Assembly (NCBI GenBank): GCA_037974965.1
Contig: JBBPFI010000004.1
Span: forward strand, 1,550,001 to 1,614,000
Source: Dacryopinax spathularia
Lineage: Eukaryota; Basidiomycota; Dacrymycetes; Dacrymycetales; Dacrymycetaceae
Reading direction: 5' to 3'
DNA: 64,000 nucleotides
Below the pieces are notes generated by a model, which did no database searches, had not been told where the DNA came from, and saw only the letters and a program-made list of their open reading frames with translations. The position numbers and the translations under genes were made by a program. Positions 60,885-64,000 of the stretch are shown in pieces; within the stretch, counting starts at the first letter, position 1, and every line of letters starts with the position of its first letter.

Positions 60885-62313
60885 ATGGACGACCGAAGAA
60901 TACGAGTGCTCATAGCATCCTACAATACAGCCCTGCGTGCGTATTTCATGCTGAACTTGTGGAAGGTGTCCTGAAAGCACTCATAGAGGGCAACAAGGGC
61001 CTCCCGCAAGATCTGGTAGAATGGCTCGCACCGGCGCTATCCCCCACGCATTCTCTGCCTCCTGAAGAACAAGAACCACCAGATTTTGTCGCAGTAGGAT
61101 TCCAAGAGCTCCTACCTCTGCAACTAGGCTGTGAGCACCTACCCAACCTTGATTGTGGCCTGCGAGGTTGAACGATTCACCTAGTGGCCGGTTTCTCCGG
61201 TAGCGTCCTGGCGACACGTGATGCGCTCATCCGCACCCAGCTAGAGAAGAACCTCTCCCTCTCCAGCTCCGAACCTCAGAAGTACTCACTCGTGGCGCGA
61301 TATGCTAGGGTGGGGATCGCCCTCCTCGTCTATGCGCGCGACGAGACGGTCGCAGGGAGGGTCAGGGATGTCCAGGTCCGGGGTGTAGGATGCGGCCTGG
61401 CGGGGATGGGGAATAAGGGTGCAGTGGGTGTGAGGTTTCGCCTGGGCGCTGTAGGTGGGGACCGAGAGGGCCAGGGGGAGGTCTTCACGTATGTTTTCAA
61501 CGGCCGGCACGAGTGGCAGAACATGCTGATGAGGGATTACAGATTTGTTACCGCCCACCTAGCAGCGCATGCATACAACCTCCCGCAACGGCTCCGCGAC
61601 TACCAAACGATCGTCTCCCAGCTCCTCTTCTCCTCCCCAGGCGGTCCAAGCCAAATCTACGCCACAACCCATCTCTTCCTTTTCGGCGACCTTAACTTCC
61701 GGCTGTCCCAGGCTCCGGAGCTGAATCAGTTACATACGGAGGAAGGACGCGAGCAGCTGAAGGAGTATGATCAGCTGTATATGGCAAGAGAGGCAGGGAG
61801 GACGCTCCATGGTCTGCAGGAGGGCGCATTCTGGAGGTTCAAGCCCACGTATAAGTATGTTATGGGGACGGAGGACCAGTATCAGTCAGCTTTTCTTTCT
61901 TTCGGGCACGTCCTGAACTGCCGCTGACGCCCGCTGATAAAAATAGTGGGAAACGCACCCCTTCTTGGACAGACAGGATACTCTTCGCCACAGCGGACGA
62001 GAGGCCCATCAAGCCCCTCCTTTACACCTCCATCCAATCATACACCACTTCAGACCACAAGCCTATCATGGCACTTCTCCTCCTTCCTCCACATTCACTC
62101 GAGCCTACTCCGCCAATGATCGACGAGCGCGCCCCCTTCCCCATAAACCCAAACGCATGGCTCTGGAACTTAGTGGGAACGCTATTGGATCGGGTGGTAG
62201 GATATATATGGTGTGTACTTTGGCTTACTGGGTGTGGAAGGACGGGTGTGGGAGCGGTTGTTTGGCTCGGCTTGCTTGGGATGGGCATGTGGTGGCTTGG
62301 TGCATTTACCTAG
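60885..62313 (+). CDS. Inositol polyphosphate 5-phosphatase with C-terminal membrane segment
   Basis: Reads MDDRRIRVLIASYNTALQGN (first intron inside), KGLPQDLVEWLAPALSPTHS, PPDFVAVGFQELLPLQLGLA, GFSGSVLATRDALIRTQLEK, VGCGLAGMGNKGAVGVRFRL, VFTFVTAHLAAHAYNLPQRL, HLFLFGDLNFRLSQAPELNQ, FKPTYKYVMGTED, KRTPSWTDRILFATADERPI and SYTTSDHKPIMALLL. These are the type II 5-phosphatase signatures: the metal-binding FQE, GNKG and TAHLAAH, the catalytic GDLNFR and P-x-W-x-D-R-I, and the terminal SDHKP. The last ~60 residues contain one or two hydrophobic segments (AWLWNLVGTLLDRVVGYIWC, GVGAVVWLGLLGMGMWWLG), so it is probably membrane-anchored. It would remove the 5-phosphate from phosphoinositides; lipid specificity is not readable. 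Confidence 0.9.
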
Positions 62314-62462
62314 ACTTGTGGTCCGTGTATTCTATGGGCACAGATCTTCCTGTAATCTATTGCTAGTATTATACCCTGTAAAATCAATGCTGCGTCATGC
62401 CTGGCAAGAAATTGAGGGTCGTGAATAAAGAGGACAGGTGATAAATGGGGAAGAAAATGCGC

Positions 62463-64000
62463 CTAGCCCGCCGGCACCTCTTCCTTCTGCGCTTCGAGTT
62501 TCGGAGATTGCTTCAACTTGCTTCCCCTGGCAGCCTCCTCCCTCTTCTCCCTCCCCTTTTCGCCCTCTTTTTTCTCTTTTATGAGAGCTTTCTCCTGATC
62601 GGCCACATCCTCCCTTGCTTTCCGTTCCCCCTCCTCTTTGGCTTTCTGGTCGCGTATCAGCCCCTCCAACTCGTGCGCAATCTCCTCATCATCCACGGCC
62701 ACCCCGGCCGCCTCTCTCGCTCCCTTCCCACCTACTTCAAGTGCCGCTTCAATCTCCGCATGGTCCGCTAAGACCTCACTCATGCCCTCCATCGTCTCAT
62801 CCACTCTCTCCCTTGCCAACCTTGGGTCGTCCAGCAGCTTCCAGAGTGTGGACGTCGACGTCTCGTACACGTGGAGAATGTCGATATCCCCTGCTGCTGA
62901 CTCGATCTTGAGCAGAAGGGATTGGATGGTTGAGAGGGAGGAAGAGCGCTTGGCAAGGAGCTCCTCCAGTTGCTTTCGGGAGCGAAGGTAGGATTTAGCG
63001 GTATCGGGCTGTTTTTTGTTTACAGCGTTGCGGGCTTTGTCCGTGCATCTTCGTGTACACATCATCAGTACAAGCAACGCGAAGGCGGAGGCAGATGGCG
63101 TGGTGTGGATGCTTAGAGGGTACGTACTCTGAGATTCGCCGGTCGATCTCCTCGATCTGGTCTTCTAGTCGCTGGATGGACAGCTTCATCTCCAGCACGC
63201 CTTTGTCCACTTCTGTAATCGTCTCTCCTTCAGCGTCGCCGTCAACGAACTTGATGACCTGCAGGTTCAGGGTCAACTCCCGGTGCTCGGAAACGGGGAA
63301 AGGAATGTGCACCTCTTTCTCCCGTATGATTGCTTTCTGATCACGCTCGAGGTACCGCAAGAGGACTCTGACATCTTGCTCCGATAGAGTGACTCCAGGG
63401 AGAGCAATCTTGCCGAACTCTTGCAGGAAAGAAGCGGGATTATGTAGCTTGTCTACAATCGAGACAAGCGCTTTTGATCGCTCATGCTCCACTACCGCAT
63501 CTGCCGCTTTCTGTAGTCCGACAACTGAAGTATGAGCCCAAACACCGAGGTAGACTAGGACAGAAGGCGCACCTCAACATTACTTCGCACAACGTATTTG
63601 CCCTTCGCTCGCTTCCACCTCGCTTGTGCGCTTTCCTCTGGTGGCACAGGATCTCCGACGAGTCTGAGGTGGGCCATCGCCCACCATAGCGGTTTACCTA
63701 AGAGGTACGTCGCGATCCTCCACGGAAGGGAGTGGGTATCGTGTATTGAGTAAGGGGAAGAGAGAAAGGAATGCAGTGGATACAGATCGGAAGACTCTAT
63801 GAGCTCTAACTGTCTTGCCCTATTAGCTACCTCGCATAAGCTGGGGATGAACGAGGAAAGGAGGCGTACGGTGACCGTTCCTAGCGAGAGGGGCCTCGAC
63901 CCACTGCCCGTTCTCAGCTCATCGATGAGCTTATCGCCCACATCGACGACCAAATGGTCAGATAAGTTGGTATCGTGCGCCACGATCTCCGGCAGAGCGC
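62463..64000 (-). CDS. CHMP7-like ESCRT-III protein, 5' end outside the window
   Basis: CHMP7 (yeast Chm7, fission yeast Cmp7) starts ESCRT-III assembly at the nuclear envelope. The readable part begins in a winged-helix-type region (VDVGDKLIDELRTG, TVRLLSSFIPSLCEVANRAR, RIATYLLGKPLWWAMAHLRL), then SKALVSIVDKLHNPASFLQE with GVTLSEQDVRVLLRYLERD. The Snf7-like half follows: GVLEMKLSIQRLEDQIEEID, RRISECTDKARNAVNKKQPD with an intron inside RISE|C, AKSYLRSRKQLEELLAKRSS, ESAAGDIDILHVYETSTSTL, DETMEGMSEVLADHAEIEAA. A highly charged Lys/Glu tail ends EEVPAG. The start codon lies beyond 64000. Convergent with the 5-phosphatase, only 150 bp apart. Confidence 0.9.

Overview
The window reads as nuclear DNA of a basidiomycete fungus. 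Genes are compact, with many 49-60 nt introns, very short gaps and several divergent gene pairs. The GMF, SMI1/KNR4, SCOT, MOT1 and AIG1-like proteins look to me like those of Tremellomycetes (the Cryptococcus/Tremella/Trichosporon group). That placement rests on recalled protein similarity, not on a marker gene. I rebuilt several genes by hand, checking GT-AG (once GC-AG) splice sites against reading frame, so they are longer than any single open frame suggests.

Layout from the left. 1-3.2 kb: the 5' part of an unknown nuclear protein running off the left end, NTAQ1 (N-terminal glutamine amidase) and a small orphan. 3.2-5.27 kb: a gene-free stretch holding a 555-bp MITE with a perfect 10-bp target-site duplication. 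5.27-8.54 kb: a divergent pair, a TFIIB-like factor and a BTB protein. 8.8-13.7 kb: one six-exon gene for a 1,530-residue unknown protein. 13.95-16.9 kb: two head-to-tail copies of an unknown repeat containing a GGGAGAC-type heptamer satellite. 17-28.5 kb: a WD40 protein (with a probable one-base break), SMI1/KNR4, mitochondrial SCOT, poly(A)-binding protein, and a CUE-AlkB-GRF dioxygenase. 28.5-31.5 kb: an AT-richer gene desert.

31.5-50.1 kb is a dense housekeeping block: SDH1, a TBC1D5-like RabGAP, MOT1/BTAF1, HIS3, a 2OG-Fe(II) oxygenase, SAR1, mitochondrial ribosomal protein uL3m and GMF. 50.2-64 kb holds two MFS transporters transcribed divergently, a single-pass surface protein, an AIG1/FAR-17a-like membrane protein, SRP receptor beta, a 5-phosphatase and the 3' part of CHMP7.

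The genes are not an obvious pathway cluster. Some share themes: ER traffic (SAR1, SRPRB, TBC1D5-like, CHMP7), mitochondrial metabolism (SDH1, SCOT, uL3m) and general transcription (MOT1, TFIIB-like). I found no CRISPR array, no rRNA or tRNA gene that I could defend, and no convincing new multi-gene system. The most unusual items are the tandem satellite-bearing element, the MITE, the extreme exon structure of GMF, and the large unknown protein.
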